In this document: positions 7,732 through 16,752 of the stretch, piece after piece
Numbering within the stretch: position 1 is the stretch's first letter
Layout of the letters: every line of letters begins with the position of its first letter
NCBI RefSeq assembly: GCF_000302595.1
Contig: NZ_JH947126.1
Span: 587,223 to 651,222 of the forward strand
Length of the DNA stretch: 64,000 bases
DNA from: Pedobacter arcticus A12
GTDB taxonomy: Bacteria; Bacteroidota; Bacteroidia; Sphingobacteriales; Sphingobacteriaceae
Reading direction: 5' to 3'
The notes under the pieces: generated by a model
What the model was told of the DNA's origin: nothing
What the model saw: the letters and a program-made list of their open reading frames with translations, nothing else
The model's database searches: none
Made by a program: the position numbers and the translations under genes

Positions 7732-9570
7732 ATGGCAAAAGTTTCGATAAACCTGACAACGGGTTCTATACAAAAAGAAGATATCATAGTAGGTATTGAT
7801 TTAGGCACCACAAACTCTTTAGTAGCTTTTATTGATCCTAACGGAAATGCAAAGGTAATCAACGATACCGGTAAAGGTGTTTTAGTACCATCTGTAGTGC
7901 ATTTTGACGCTAATGGCGAGGTGGTAGTTGGTAATGAGGCCAGAGACTTTCTAATTCAAGATCCACAGCATACTATTTTTTCTGTAAAACGATTATTAGG
8001 ACGCTCATATCAAGATCTACAATCGCATGAAGCCTATTTTTCTTATAGAATTATCGATGATGCAAACGATGAAAGTCTGGTAAAGATTAAAGTTGGAGAT
8101 ACTTTTTATACACCAATTGAACTTTCTGCACTGATATTAAAAGAATTGAAAGCCAGAGCAGAGCATGCTTTAAAAACAAATGTTAACAGAGCAGTAATTA
8201 CCGTACCGGCTTATTTTAACGATTCGCAACGCCAAGCGACCAGAGATGCGGGTAAACTAGCAGGTTTAGATGTTCTACGTATTGTAAACGAACCAACAGC
8301 CGCTTCTTTAGCGTACGGAATTGGCTTAAACCCCGATGAACAAAAAACCATCGCTGTTTACGATTTAGGAGGTGGAACTTTTGATGTTTCTATCTTAAAA
8401 ATAGAAAACGGAATTTTTGAAGTTTTAGCGACTAACGGAAACACATTTTTAGGTGGCGATGATTTTGACCGAGCCATAGTTGACTATTGGATTGCGCAGA
8501 ACAATCTTTCTGGAGAAATCCCGATGCAGGAACTTCGCTTAAAAGCTGAGGAAGCTAAAAAAGCACTTTCCCATCAGAATTTATTCAATGAAAAAATTGG
8601 TGATATTTTTTGCACCATCGATAAACAAACTTTTGAAAGTTTAATCAACGATAAAGTACAGGAAACCATATCAGCCTGTAAAAACGCATTGAAAGATGCA
8701 GAATTAACTGCTTCGGATATTGATGAAATAGTGATGGTTGGAGGTTCTACTCGCACTGACTTGGTTAAAAAAGAAGTTTCTGCATTTTTTGAAAAACCTG
8801 TCAACGACTCTATAAATCCAGATGAAGTAGTTGCTTTAGGTGCTGCTTTACAAGCCGATGTTTTATCTGGAAACAGAAAAGACATCTTGTTGTTGGATGT
8901 CACTCCTCTTTCTTTAGGGATTGAAACAATGGGTGGTTTAATGGATACAATTATCCCAAGAAATTCAAAAGTACCCACAAAAGCAGGCAGACAATATACA
9001 ACCTCTATTGACGGGCAGGTAAATATGAAAATCGCGGTTTATCAAGGTGAAAGGGATTTGGTAAAAGAGAACCGTAAACTAGCCGAGTTTGAATTGAAAG
9101 GAATTCCTTCTATGCCAGCAGGCTTACCTAAAGTAGATATTAACTTTTTGCTTAACGCAGATGGTATATTAAGAATTCAAGCAGTAGAATTACGCTCTGG
9201 CGTAAAACAGGAAGTTGATGTAAAACCAACTTATGGTTTAAAAGATGAAGAGGTGGAGCAAATGCTTTTAGATGCTGTTACATATGCTAAAGATGACGTT
9301 TCTCAGAGAATGGTTGTGGAAGCGAAAACTGAAGGCGATCAAATGGTGTACACAGTTGAGCGGTTTCTGAATAAGAACGGAAGCTTTTTAAACCAAGAAG
9401 AAACTAGCCACACCAAAGAGTTAGTCACTAAACTAAAAGTAGCCATAAAAAACACCAATAAAGACGAAATCTTGAGTGCAATTGATGCCTTGAACGAATA
9501 TACGCGTCCATTTGCAGAGCGCTTAATGGACGAGGCGGTTTCACAGGCGATGAGAGGGAAAAATATTTAA
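7732..9570 (+). CDS. hscA: HscA-type Hsp70 chaperone (Fe-S assembly chaperone-like)
   Basis: 612 residues, close to E. coli HscA (616). The Hsp70 phosphate-1 motif GIDLGTTNS is near residues 21-29. The actin-like connect and phosphate-2 motif YDLGGGTFD is at about 209, and the adenosine motif MVGGSTR is near 339. The substrate-binding domain contains HscA-like stretches ([19 protein letters not shown]). It lacks the long acidic tail ending in EEVD/KK of DnaK. The assignment as HscA over DnaK rests on these stretches, the short C-terminus and the N-terminal extension. No hscB, iscU or fdx gene is next to it. The downstream neighbour, 88 bases away, is a coiled-coil HisKA protein with no known link. 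Confidence 0.85.
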   Translation: MAKVSINLTTGSIQKEDIIVGIDLGTTNSLVAFIDPNGNAKVINDTGKGVLVPSVVHFDANGEVVVGNEARDFLIQDPQHTIFSVKRLLGRSYQDLQSHEAYFSYRIIDDANDESLVKIKVGDTFYTPIELSALILKELKARAEHALKTNVNRAVITVPAYFNDSQRQATRDAGKLAGLDVLRIVNEPTAASLAYGIGLNPDEQKTIAVYDLGGGTFDVSILKIENGIFEVLATNGNTFLGGDDFDRAIVDYWIAQNNLSGEIPMQELRLKAEEAKKALSHQNLFNEKIGDIFCTIDKQTFESLINDKVQETISACKNALKDAELTASDIDEIVMVGGSTRTDLVKKEVSAFFEKPVNDSINPDEVVALGAALQADVLSGNRKDILLLDVTPLSLGIETMGGLMDTIIPRNSKVPTKAGRQYTTSIDGQVNMKIAVYQGERDLVKENRKLAEFELKGIPSMPAGLPKVDINFLLNADGILRIQAVELRSGVKQEVDVKPTYGLKDEEVEQMLLDAVTYAKDDVSQRMVVEAKTEGDQMVYTVERFLNKNGSFLNQEETSHTKELVTKLKVAIKNTNKDEILSAIDALNEYTRPFAERLMDEAVSQAMRGKNI

Positions 9571-9658
9571 ATTATAACGAAAATTACAATTTATCCGTAT
9601 ATTGAAATCGCAAACTCCGAGTGTGATTGAAATGTTGATATAGTTTGTTTCATTATTT

Positions 9659-10489
9659 ATGAAATTTGTCTACGTCAAAATGAAAAACCCAAATTCCTCT
9701 ACTAATACAATCACAATTACCACTCCCGAACTTGCCTTTCAAAACCATGAAAGACAGAAAAAATCATTAGAATTAGCCATCGCAAGCGAACAGATTCAGC
9801 AACAAAAAAGGGAAAAGAAAAAGCGAGAAGGAGAATTATTGATTGCAAACGCTGAACTCTTTTTTCAAAATGAAGAGCGAGAAAAACGGGCGGCAGAATT
9901 GGCAATAGCTAATGAAAAATTAATTCTCGAAAACATATACAAAGAAAAAAGAGCCGAAGAATTAGTTATTGCAAACGCAGAGCTGGAGTTTCAAAACACC
10001 GAAAAAGAAAAAAGAGCGAATGAGCTCGTTATCGCGAATAAAGAGTTAGCTTATCAAAATCAAGAAAAAGAAAACAGAGCTGCTGAATTGATTATTGCAA
10101 ACAAGGAGCTAGCGTTTCAAAATAAAGAAAAAGAAAATAGGGCTAAGGAATTGGCTATTGCAAATACAGAACTAGCTTTTCAAAACCGGGAAAAAGAAAA
10201 AAGAGCGGTAGAACTCGAATCCTCCAATAAGGAACTTGAAAAAGTTGAAACTTATTTAAGAAACCATATCAAAGACTTGGAAAAAGTAACTTTTATGACC
10301 TCACATAAAGTTAGGCAACCAGTAACAAACATCCTAGGATTAGTAGCACTTTTGGAAAAAAAACAACCTTACAGTGAAATAATCAAAATTATGGATCACG
10401 TCAAAGACTCGGCATTAAAACTCGATATTTTCACCCAGGAACTTACTTTGTTTGTAAGTAAATTAGAAAGAAAGTGGAGAAAAAATTAG
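9659..10489 (+). CDS. Coiled-coil protein with a lone histidine-kinase dimerisation (HisKA-like) helix
   Basis: 276 residues (269 if the Met at 9680 is used, which looks equally plausible). Residues 38-184 are seven 21-residue units (three heptads each) of the form ELxIANxELxFQNxEKEKRAx, a long parallel coiled coil. They are followed by a helix with MTSHKVRQPVTNILGL, whose His216 lies in an H-box-like context. The protein then ends about 60 residues later, with no HATPase_c N, G1 or G2 boxes. Nothing resembling an ATPase domain is found in any frame downstream to 10708. In related proteins the same coil and SHKVRQPV segment precede a complete kinase. This one could dimerise with, or accept phosphate from, a partner kinase. 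That role is inference. Confidence 0.7.
   Translation: MKFVYVKMKNPNSSTNTITITTPELAFQNHERQKKSLELAIASEQIQQQKREKKKREGELLIANAELFFQNEEREKRAAELAIANEKLILENIYKEKRAEELVIANAELEFQNTEKEKRANELVIANKELAYQNQEKENRAAELIIANKELAFQNKEKENRAKELAIANTELAFQNREKEKRAVELESSNKELEKVETYLRNHIKDLEKVTFMTSHKVRQPVTNILGLVALLEKKQPYSEIIKIMDHVKDSALKLDIFTQELTLFVSKLERKWRKN
9770..10210 (+). repeat. Seven tandem 63-bp repeats in the coiled-coil gene
   Basis: Seven in-frame 63-bp units encode 21 residues each. The last four are the most similar at the DNA level. Units are diverged enough that slippage is less likely than in the fibre gene at 12784. Confidence 0.8.
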
Positions 10490-10683
10490 TTAACTCGTAC
10501 TAATTAACAGCTCTTTAACGCTTACTGCAAAATCATTCTTTACTGATTAACTCCACAAACCAAAGCTACATTGCGAATATTTGTTTACAACACCTACACC
10601 CTCTCGAGCACCTACTTACTTCTAATAAATTAAAAAGGTGGCTTTAACAAACGTATGTAATGCTACTACGCAAAAAATAAACT

Positions 10684-11197
10684 ACCTCGGGGCAGAGCCC
10701 CAGAGGTATTAGAACATTTCTAACTGTTGACTGTGTATTTTTTTATATTCTTCTGCTTTTCCTTGAGACTTTACATAATTCTGAATTGTACTCTCATCTC
10801 CATGTTTCCCAACTGTGTTAACATAAAACCCTTTAGACCAAAATTCTCCGCCCCACAATTTCAGCTTAACCTCAGGATGTCTTTTGAAAATCTCTTTTGC
10901 TGTGATACTTTTTACAGTTCTAATTATTTTTGTTGGACTTTCAATAGGTACACTCTGAATCAGAAAATGAACATGGTCTTTATCTGTCCCAATTTCAATG
11001 AAAATTATATCATACCGTTTAGAAATCTCAACACAAATTTCTTTTAGACTGATATCAACCGCTTCACTGAATACCACTCGCCTATATTTTGCCGGACATA
11101 CAAAATGATATAATAAAACTGATACATTATGCTTCTTATGAATATATTCGCTCACATACCGAAATTACAAAAAAATCGAAGCAGAGCTTCGAGGAAT
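10684..11197 (-). mobile_element. IS200-type insertion sequence (approximate ends)
   Basis: A single transposase gene is flanked by imperfect subterminal hairpins of one style. The left hairpin is at 10684-10707 (stem around GGGGC-AGA-GCCCC with one bulged base), touching the tnpA stop. The right one is at 11176-11192 (TCGAAGC-AGA-GCTTCGA) followed by GGAAT. Both have an AGA loop and the same orientation, as expected for single-strand transposition by IS200/IS605 elements, which have no terminal inverted repeats. The exact cleavage sites are not determined. Confidence 0.7.
10709..11155 (-). CDS. tnpA: IS200/IS605-family transposase TnpA (Y1 HUH)
   Basis: 148 residues. The HUH metal motif is His61-Val-His63 (DKDHVHFLIQ) and the nucleophile is Tyr127 (IQNYVKSQG), the same spacing as in the IS608 enzyme. 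The WGGEFWSKGFYVNTVG segment near 101-116 is typical of the family. It acts as a dimer on single-stranded DNA and recognises the subterminal hairpins that flank the gene. It is intact with no frameshift, so the element may be active. No tnpB accessory gene is present. Confidence 0.93.
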   Translation of the reverse strand: MSEYIHKKHNVSVLLYHFVCPAKYRRVVFSEAVDISLKEICVEISKRYDIIFIEIGTDKDHVHFLIQSVPIESPTKIIRTVKSITAKEIFKRHPEVKLKLWGGEFWSKGFYVNTVGKHGDESTIQNYVKSQGKAEEYKKIHSQQLEMF

Positions 11198-11301
11198 CAA
11201 ACCAAAAGAGATTGAAATTAACCAAATTTTGATCCCTTTTTAGCAACTAAACATACAAACCTTACGTAAGAGTAGTTTATAATAGATTCAACTTCACTTA
11301 T

Positions 11302-11787
11302 ATGAAATTAATTTTACTCATACTTTTTATCTCAATTACTCAAACTGCTTTTCCTCAGTCTGTTCAAAGGTCTGTTCTATCCTCACAAGGCACTTCCATT
11401 ACGTTGCCATCGGGACTTTTCATAAGCCAATCGATCGGTCAACAAGGAATTACTGGTGGTTTAGGAGCAGGTGTTTATACCATACAACAGGGGTATCAAC
11501 AGAATTTGCAATCCCTATATTCCCCAATTGTTGTGCTTAATCAAATGACAACTGACGTATTTCCAAAACCATTTAAAAACCTTGTCAACTTTAAATTTTC
11601 GGAAGCTATTATTTCGGAAATAATGGTAATTTTATTAAACCCAGTTGGAAACGTTGTCTATCAAAAAAAATTCCCAGCCCCAAATTTTTTATTGACGGTT
11701 GATTTTGGTGAGCTCATTCCTCAAAACTATATCGTAAAATTATCAGCAAAAGATTATCAATATTCCAGCTCTTTATTGCGAATTTAA
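11302..11787 (+). CDS. Small secreted protein with a T9SS-like C-terminal sorting domain
   Basis: 161 residues. The signal peptide is about residues 1-19 (LILFISITQTAFPQ). The middle (SLGISQSIGQQGITGG-like) is short and Gly/Gln-rich. The last 80 residues look like a Por-secretion (T9SS type A) sorting domain: a TTDVFPKPFKNLVNFKF beginning, a central LLNPVGNVVYQKKF hairpin and a final YIVKLSAKDYQYSSSLLRI strand. The export route to the surface by T9SS is inferred. It lies 42 bases before the giant repeat gene on the same strand. This close pairing suggests a shared transcript and perhaps an assembly partner or processing role. No enzymatic motif is seen. Confidence 0.65.
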   Translation: MKLILLILFISITQTAFPQSVQRSVLSSQGTSITLPSGLFISQSIGQQGITGGLGAGVYTIQQGYQQNLQSLYSPIVVLNQMTTDVFPKPFKNLVNFKFSEAIISEIMVILLNPVGNVVYQKKFPAPNFLLTVDFGELIPQNYIVKLSAKDYQYSSSLLRI

Positions 11788-11829
11788 AATTTTCAATTTC
11801 TATACACCCAAATTTTTTAATCGTTTTCT

Positions 11830-14800
11830 ATGAAAAAAATCATACTCTTTTTTTTCCTTTTCGCGAATGTTCAACTTTACGCACAAACCAACGGGATTAC
11901 TTACCAAGCTGTAATTATCAACCCGATAAGTAAGAATGCGGGCAGTACAACAAGCATTCCGCTAGCCAACAAACAGATCTGCATGATGTTTAAAATTGTA
12001 GATGCCAATGCTATAGTGGAATATCAAGAAACCAGCAAAATTACAACAGATGTTTATGGGCTGGTGAATTTAATTATCGGAAAAGGAACCCAGGTTGGTG
12101 GTTACGCAAGTACTTTTGATAAAATAAATTGGAATGCCACGACTAAAAATCTGATTGTAAGTGTAGATATTGAAGGTGCCTGTAATGCTTTTACAGAAAT
12201 AAGCAACCAACCTTTTACTGCTGTTCCTTATGCGCTTTTTGCAGCTAACACAACTATTAGCGAGGCCAGTAAAACAAACAAAGGGACAATACAATTAGCT
12301 GGAGATTTGGACGGAATAGGCTCTAGCGCTAATAATCCTATTATCTCTAATAATGCAGTTTCGACCATAAAAATACAAGATGGCGCTATCACTGACGCAA
12401 AATTATCAAGTGGAATTAGCGCTACTAAAGTTGGTTTGGGGAATGTGAACAACACCAGTGATACCGATAAGCCAATTAGTTTAGCAACACAAACCGCATT
12501 AAACATCAAATTGAACATTGCCGACACCACTGCGATGTTGAGTTCTTATGCGAAAACTGCTTCCAATTTAACTGCAGACTTAGCAATAGTTAAAACCGCG
12601 ATAGCAAATAATACAGCAAAAGTTGGATACTCCGAAGATTTGGTTTCTGCGAATCCAGACGTGGTTGCTAATACTACCAAAGTTGGGATTACATCTGCAC
12701 AAGCGAATGCTATTATAGCTAACACAGCCAAAGTTGGGATTACATCTGCGCAAGCAGAAGCAATTATAACGAACACAGCCAAAGTTGGATATACTGACGA
12801 ACTGGGTTCGGCAAATGCAGATGTTGTTGCTAATACTGCTAAAATTGGGATTACATCTGCGCAAGCAAGTGCAATTATAGCGAACACAGCCAAAGTTGGA
12901 TATACTGACGAACTGGTTTCGGCAAATGCAGATGTTGTTGCTAATACTGCTAAAATTGGGATTACATCTGCGCAAGCAAGCGCAATTATAGCGAACACAG
13001 CCAAAGTTGGATATACTGACGCTCTAGTTTCCGCAAATGCAGATGTTGTTGCTAATACTGCTAAAACTGGGATTACATCTGCGCAAGCAAGCGCAATTAT
13101 AGCGAACACAGCCAAAGTTGGATATACTGACGCTCTAGTTTCCGCAAATGCAGATGTTGTTGCTAATACTGCTAAAATTGGGATTACATCTGCGCAAGCA
13201 AGCGCAATTATAGCGAACACAGCCAAAGTTGGATATACTGACGAACTGGTTTCGGCAAATGCAGATGTTGTTGCTAATACTGCTAAAATTGGGATTACAT
13301 CTGCGCAAGCAAGCGCAATTATAGCGAACACAGCCAAAGTTGGATATACTGACGCTCTAGTTTCCGCAAATGCAGATGTTGTTGCTAATACTGCTAAAAC
13401 TGGGATTACATCTGCGCAAGCAAGCGCAATTATAGCGAACACAGCCAAAGTTGGATATACTGACGCTCTAGTTTCCGCAAATGCAGATGTTGTTGCTAAT
13501 ACTGCTAAAACTGGGATTACATCTGCGCAAACAGAAGCCATACTCGCTAATACCGCTAAAACTGGAATAACAACTGAGCAAGCAGAAGCCATACTCGCTA
13601 ATACCGCTAAAACAGGGATAACAACTGAGCAAACAGAAGCAATCATTGCCAATACTGCTAAAACCGGAATAACAACTGAGCAAACAGAAGCAATCATTGC
13701 CAATACTGCTAAAACGGGGATAACAACTGAGCAAGCAGAAGCAATCATTGCCAATACTGCTAAAACCGGAATAACAACTGAGCAAACAGAAGCAATCATT
13801 GCCAATACTGCTAAAACGGGGATAACAACTGAGCAAGCAGAAGCAATCATTGCCAATACTGCTAAAACCGGAATAACAACTGAGCAAACAGAAGCAATCA
13901 TTGCCAATACTGCTAAAATTGGTTATTCTGATGACTTGGTTTCTGCAAATCCAGATGTTATTGCTAACACAGCTGCCCTCGATTTAAAAGCCCCAGTTGA
14001 ATCACCAAATTTTACCGGTGATTTAGGTGGAGTTAATGCTAATTTCAGCGGTAGTTTGACAGGTGCTAAGTTTATATTGGGCACTGACTTATCTCTTATT
14101 CCTGTAGACGGTGGACAGTCGGTAGTATCATCTTGGCATGGCTTACAATTGGTTGGAAACAAGCAAAGTGATGTGGTGGATTATACGCCCGTAAATATTG
14201 GAGAAAACACAGATTTTTCTGTCATCGTTCCAAACCAACAGGCTGGAAGTATTGGTTTAATTATAAAAGGACAAGCATCGCAAACTGGAAACCTTTTAGA
14301 ACTCCGAGATATTGATGATACTGGATTATCGGCATTTGATGCTAACGGGAACTTGGCTTTAGGAAAAACTTCAGCAAGCGAAAAATTAGACATATTAGGA
14401 AACATTAAATCTAGCGGCTATACCATCTCTTCAAAATTTAAAACTCCCGAGGGAACATCTTCTCAGTTTTTAAAAGCAGACGGTAGCGTAGATGAGAATA
14501 CTTACCTCTCCGCGGCTTCTTTAGAATCTGACATTACAATCAATAGCAATAGAATTGGGCGAGGTATCGGTAATAACGAAGAAAATATAGCTTTAGGGAG
14601 AGACGCTTTGGGAACGGGAACTGGCTCGAGAAATACTGCAGTTGGCGTAGGTGCTTTAAGAAACTATGAGGGAACTTCTTTTGACAATAATACGAGTGTA
14701 GGCTTTTTCAATTCTAGTGGGATAACAACAGGACAACAAAATACTTCCGTTGGTGCTGAGGCGATGATGTCAGTAACTACCGGACAAGGAAACACATCTG

Positions 14801-15387
14801 TTGGTGCTCAATCGTTAATCAATTCGTCGGGCGATTCGAATACAGCAATAGGTGCTTCAGGCGGAACGAATATAACAACTGGAAGTGGAAACACATTTAT
14901 TGGGAGAAATGCGAATAGTAGCGACGGAGAATTATCCAACGCTACATCAATTGGATATGAGGCTATTGTTTCAGAAAGTAACACCATCCAACTAGGGAAT
15001 AGTGATGTTACGAAAATTAATACTTCAGCAACAATTAATGCCGGAGGTATAATCAACACGCCAATTATTTCTAATACTTATGAGGCATCAACTGCTAATT
15101 TATCCAACACCAATTCTTCTGGATCAATTATATATACTCAAAATGGAGAACTACCTAATTTCCCAGAGGATTTACCTGATGGATTTCACTGCACTATTGT
15201 CAATTATTCTGACCATCCGTTTTCCAGTAACACCTTAAATAGTACTAAATTTTATTCTAAAGATACAGGAAGTTACGGAGCTCCTATTTTCACACTTCCA
15301 AGCGGAGGCACAGCCTTTGTAAATGTTGTAACAGCTGGTGGTCTTAAACGTTATTATTTAAGCGGAGATGCAGTAGCTACTCCATAA
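11830..15387 (+). CDS. Giant secreted fibre/adhesin-like repeat protein
   Basis: 1185 residues. The signal peptide is about residues 1-19 (FFFLFANVQLYAQ). An N-terminal domain beginning TNGITYQAVIINP is common on Bacteroidota surface proteins. Next comes a tail-fibre-like GLGNVNNTSDTDKPIS segment. Residues about 265-715 are tandem repeats of a 20-residue (VGYTDELVSANADVVANTAK) and a 17-residue (TGITTEQTEAIIANTAK) unit. After this a beta-rich region contains YadA-head-like NTAVGVGAL/NTSVGAEAM repeats (about 935-1045), ending in a compact C-terminal domain. There is no YadA anchor barrel and no clear T9SS tail, so attachment is unknown. Trimeric fibre architecture is inferred from the repeat style. 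A strong terminator follows. Confidence 0.75.
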   Translation: MKKIILFFFLFANVQLYAQTNGITYQAVIINPISKNAGSTTSIPLANKQICMMFKIVDANAIVEYQETSKITTDVYGLVNLIIGKGTQVGGYASTFDKINWNATTKNLIVSVDIEGACNAFTEISNQPFTAVPYALFAANTTISEASKTNKGTIQLAGDLDGIGSSANNPIISNNAVSTIKIQDGAITDAKLSSGISATKVGLGNVNNTSDTDKPISLATQTALNIKLNIADTTAMLSSYAKTASNLTADLAIVKTAIANNTAKVGYSEDLVSANPDVVANTTKVGITSAQANAIIANTAKVGITSAQAEAIITNTAKVGYTDELGSANADVVANTAKIGITSAQASAIIANTAKVGYTDELVSANADVVANTAKIGITSAQASAIIANTAKVGYTDALVSANADVVANTAKTGITSAQASAIIANTAKVGYTDALVSANADVVANTAKIGITSAQASAIIANTAKVGYTDELVSANADVVANTAKIGITSAQASAIIANTAKVGYTDALVSANADVVANTAKTGITSAQASAIIANTAKVGYTDALVSANADVVANTAKTGITSAQTEAILANTAKTGITTEQAEAILANTAKTGITTEQTEAIIANTAKTGITTEQTEAIIANTAKTGITTEQAEAIIANTAKTGITTEQTEAIIANTAKTGITTEQAEAIIANTAKTGITTEQTEAIIANTAKIGYSDDLVSANPDVIANTAALDLKAPVESPNFTGDLGGVNANFSGSLTGAKFILGTDLSLIPVDGGQSVVSSWHGLQLVGNKQSDVVDYTPVNIGENTDFSVIVPNQQAGSIGLIIKGQASQTGNLLELRDIDDTGLSAFDANGNLALGKTSASEKLDILGNIKSSGYTISSKFKTPEGTSSQFLKADGSVDENTYLSAASLESDITINSNRIGRGIGNNEENIALGRDALGTGTGSRNTAVGVGALRNYEGTSFDNNTSVGFFNSSGITTGQQNTSVGAEAMMSVTTGQGNTSVGAQSLINSSGDSNTAIGASGGTNITTGSGNTFIGRNANSSDGELSNATSIGYEAIVSESNTIQLGNSDVTKINTSATINAGGIINTPIISNTYEASTANLSNTNSSGSIIYTQNGELPNFPEDLPDGFHCTIVNYSDHPFSSNTLNSTKFYSKDTGSYGAPIFTLPSGGTAFVNVVTAGGLKRYYLSGDAVATP
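12784..13560 (+). repeat. Seven tandem 111-bp repeats (37-residue units)
   Basis: Exactly seven 111-bp in-frame units. Each encodes one 20-residue VGYTD unit plus one 17-residue GITSAQ unit. The variant order (ELG, ELV, ALV, ALV, ELV, ALV, ALV) shows a higher-order 333-bp duplication: 12895-13227 repeats as 13228-13560. Confidence 0.9.
13561..13917 (+). repeat. Seven tandem 51-bp repeats (17-residue units)
   Basis: Seven 51-bp units encode TGITTEQ(T/A)EAI(I/L)ANTAK. The later units alternate between EQT and EQA, and between two DNA spellings, giving a 102-bp higher-order period. Confidence 0.9.
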
Positions 15388-15410
15388 ATAATTTTGAATA
15401 GCATTTATAC

Positions 15411-15451
15411 AAAGACCCTGAATTAGTTAAAAATTCAGGGTCTTTAGTTTA
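15411..15451 (+). terminator. Strong terminator after the fibre gene
   Basis: A 14-bp stem (AAAGACCCTGAATT/AATTCAGGGTCTTT) with a 7-base loop lies 24 bases after the stop codon, followed by a T-rich stretch. Confidence 0.8.
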
Positions 15452-15564
15452 TTGCATAGCTGTAATTCAACGTATGCTTTAGCCAAGTTGCCCATAAATT
15501 ATAAATGCTATCAAACACCACTTTAAATTCTTGAATACTGATTTGATTCAGACGGATTAAAAAA

Positions 15565-15597
15565 GAAAAAAAACCATCTTTTAGAATGGTTTTTTTA
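15565..15597. terminator. Hairpin with T-runs, terminator for the minus-strand lipoprotein cluster
   Basis: Stem AAACCAT/ATGGTTT with A/T runs on both sides, placed between the convergent fibre gene and the 15653-16702 gene. It can act on either strand. Confidence 0.6.
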
Positions 15598-15652
15598 TCC
15601 ACGATCTGCCTAAACAGCCTCTTATGATGGAATATTTAAGGTTGTGATATTA

Positions 15653-16702
15653 CTATTTTAAACTGCTGACTAAAGATTGCGTACCACTATCCAACATCTT
15701 TTTCGCAGCCATGTAAAGTCCGTTAGCATATTTTTTACTATCTACCTCAATCCAGTTTGTTGTCTTTGAAAACTTATCTGCAGTATCCATTAAACTTATA
15801 CTCTTAAAAGATGTGGACGTAGAGCTACCCTGTTTTTGAAAGGCAACCACTTTTTCTTTTTTAATTACACCATCCACTTCTAAAGGCTTTTTAAGATTGG
15901 TTGCGAAAGCTACTGGGCTACCTAAGCCCACTTTTCCCTGATTAAAGATTACACCACTACTCACTCTGTTAAAAGTTTGCTGTCCTTTAATAATTCCCTT
16001 ATCGTTAGGTGCCTGTACCGTAAAATCACCAACCATTCTCAGGTTAGTAAGTATTTTAACCTTCGCAGAATTTCCTTTAAACATATCACTTCCTTCTTCT
16101 GCAAACATAAAATAGAAATTTACGTTTGCTATAATGGCGTCGTCTAATTGACTGCTCAGTTTGGCAGGCATCATATTATCATCAAACATGCTTTTTTTCA
16201 CCTTTCCGTTAGCCTTCATTCCTCTGAAGTACTGGGAATGCCCGGCCGGTATACTAACTAATAATCCTGGAATTCCAGAGTCTCCTACGAAAGGACCGCT
16301 TGCCCGTTCCCAATCCTCATAAGCTGAGATTTTCCCTGCCACATCTGGCGAGATAATCTCCAGCCCCCCCTTTTTCAAATCAGCAACAAACTCATTATAA
16401 AGTTGATTGGCTTTCTGTTGGATATCATTACCATCAATGCCACCAAGACCAACTGCGGCTCTTGCGGTAGCGTTACTTGTTTGACCACCACCCAACATAC
16501 TGCCACCTTGTTTAAAATCTATGGCTTCTTTATAAACTTCGAGATATACATTAAAACTGGCTATATAAACTTTTTTGGGCGCCTTTTGAAGTTTCCCTTT
16601 CCCCATTTCGGAAGTTTTCACATCAAACTCTCCCAAAGTTTGCGATTGAGAAGTAAACACTGATATACAAATCAGTAGGGTAAGTATTATTAGTCTTTTC
16701 AT
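15653..16702 (-). CDS. Hypothetical exported protein
   Basis: 349 residues with a clear signal peptide (residues 1-20, ILTLLICISVFTSQSQ). I do not recognise the family. A Gly-rich patch lies near 66-92 (GGSMLGGG and AAVGLGG). Predicted alternating strands follow, and there is no Cys-containing lipobox. The mature protein looks globular and mixed alpha/beta (for example LYNEFVADLKKGGLEIISP near 102-120). It lies downstream of two lipoprotein genes on the same strand, with 50 bases to the nearest, so it may belong to their transcript. A terminator follows at 15565-15597. Confidence 0.7.
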   Translation of the reverse strand: MKRLIILTLLICISVFTSQSQTLGEFDVKTSEMGKGKLQKAPKKVYIASFNVYLEVYKEAIDFKQGGSMLGGGQTSNATARAAVGLGGIDGNDIQQKANQLYNEFVADLKKGGLEIISPDVAGKISAYEDWERASGPFVGDSGIPGLLVSIPAGHSQYFRGMKANGKVKKSMFDDNMMPAKLSSQLDDAIIANVNFYFMFAEEGSDMFKGNSAKVKILTNLRMVGDFTVQAPNDKGIIKGQQTFNRVSSGVIFNQGKVGLGSPVAFATNLKKPLEVDGVIKKEKVVAFQKQGSSTSTSFKSISLMDTADKFSKTTNWIEVDSKKYANGLYMAAKKMLDSGTQSLVSSLK

Positions 16703-16752
16703 AATTTCTTGTTTTTAAATGATAATGGTTCAATTATTTGTTGATTAATTGT

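Noticed and set aside
10490-10708. A hidden HATPase domain or frameshift downstream of the HisKA coiled-coil gene
   Set aside because: I read the three forward frames and found no N, G1 or G2 box-like sequence, only short frames.
12546-13907. A 453-codon open frame on the minus strand across the fibre-gene repeats
   Set aside because: It exists only because the repeat units lack stop codons in that frame. It has a repetitive, low-complexity translation (LAVLAMIASACSVVIP-like), no start context, and lies fully antisense to a signal-peptide-bearing gene.
12784-13917. Regular repeats resembling a CRISPR array
   Set aside because: The units are in-frame coding repeats with no unique spacers between identical repeats, and no cas genes are present in the window.
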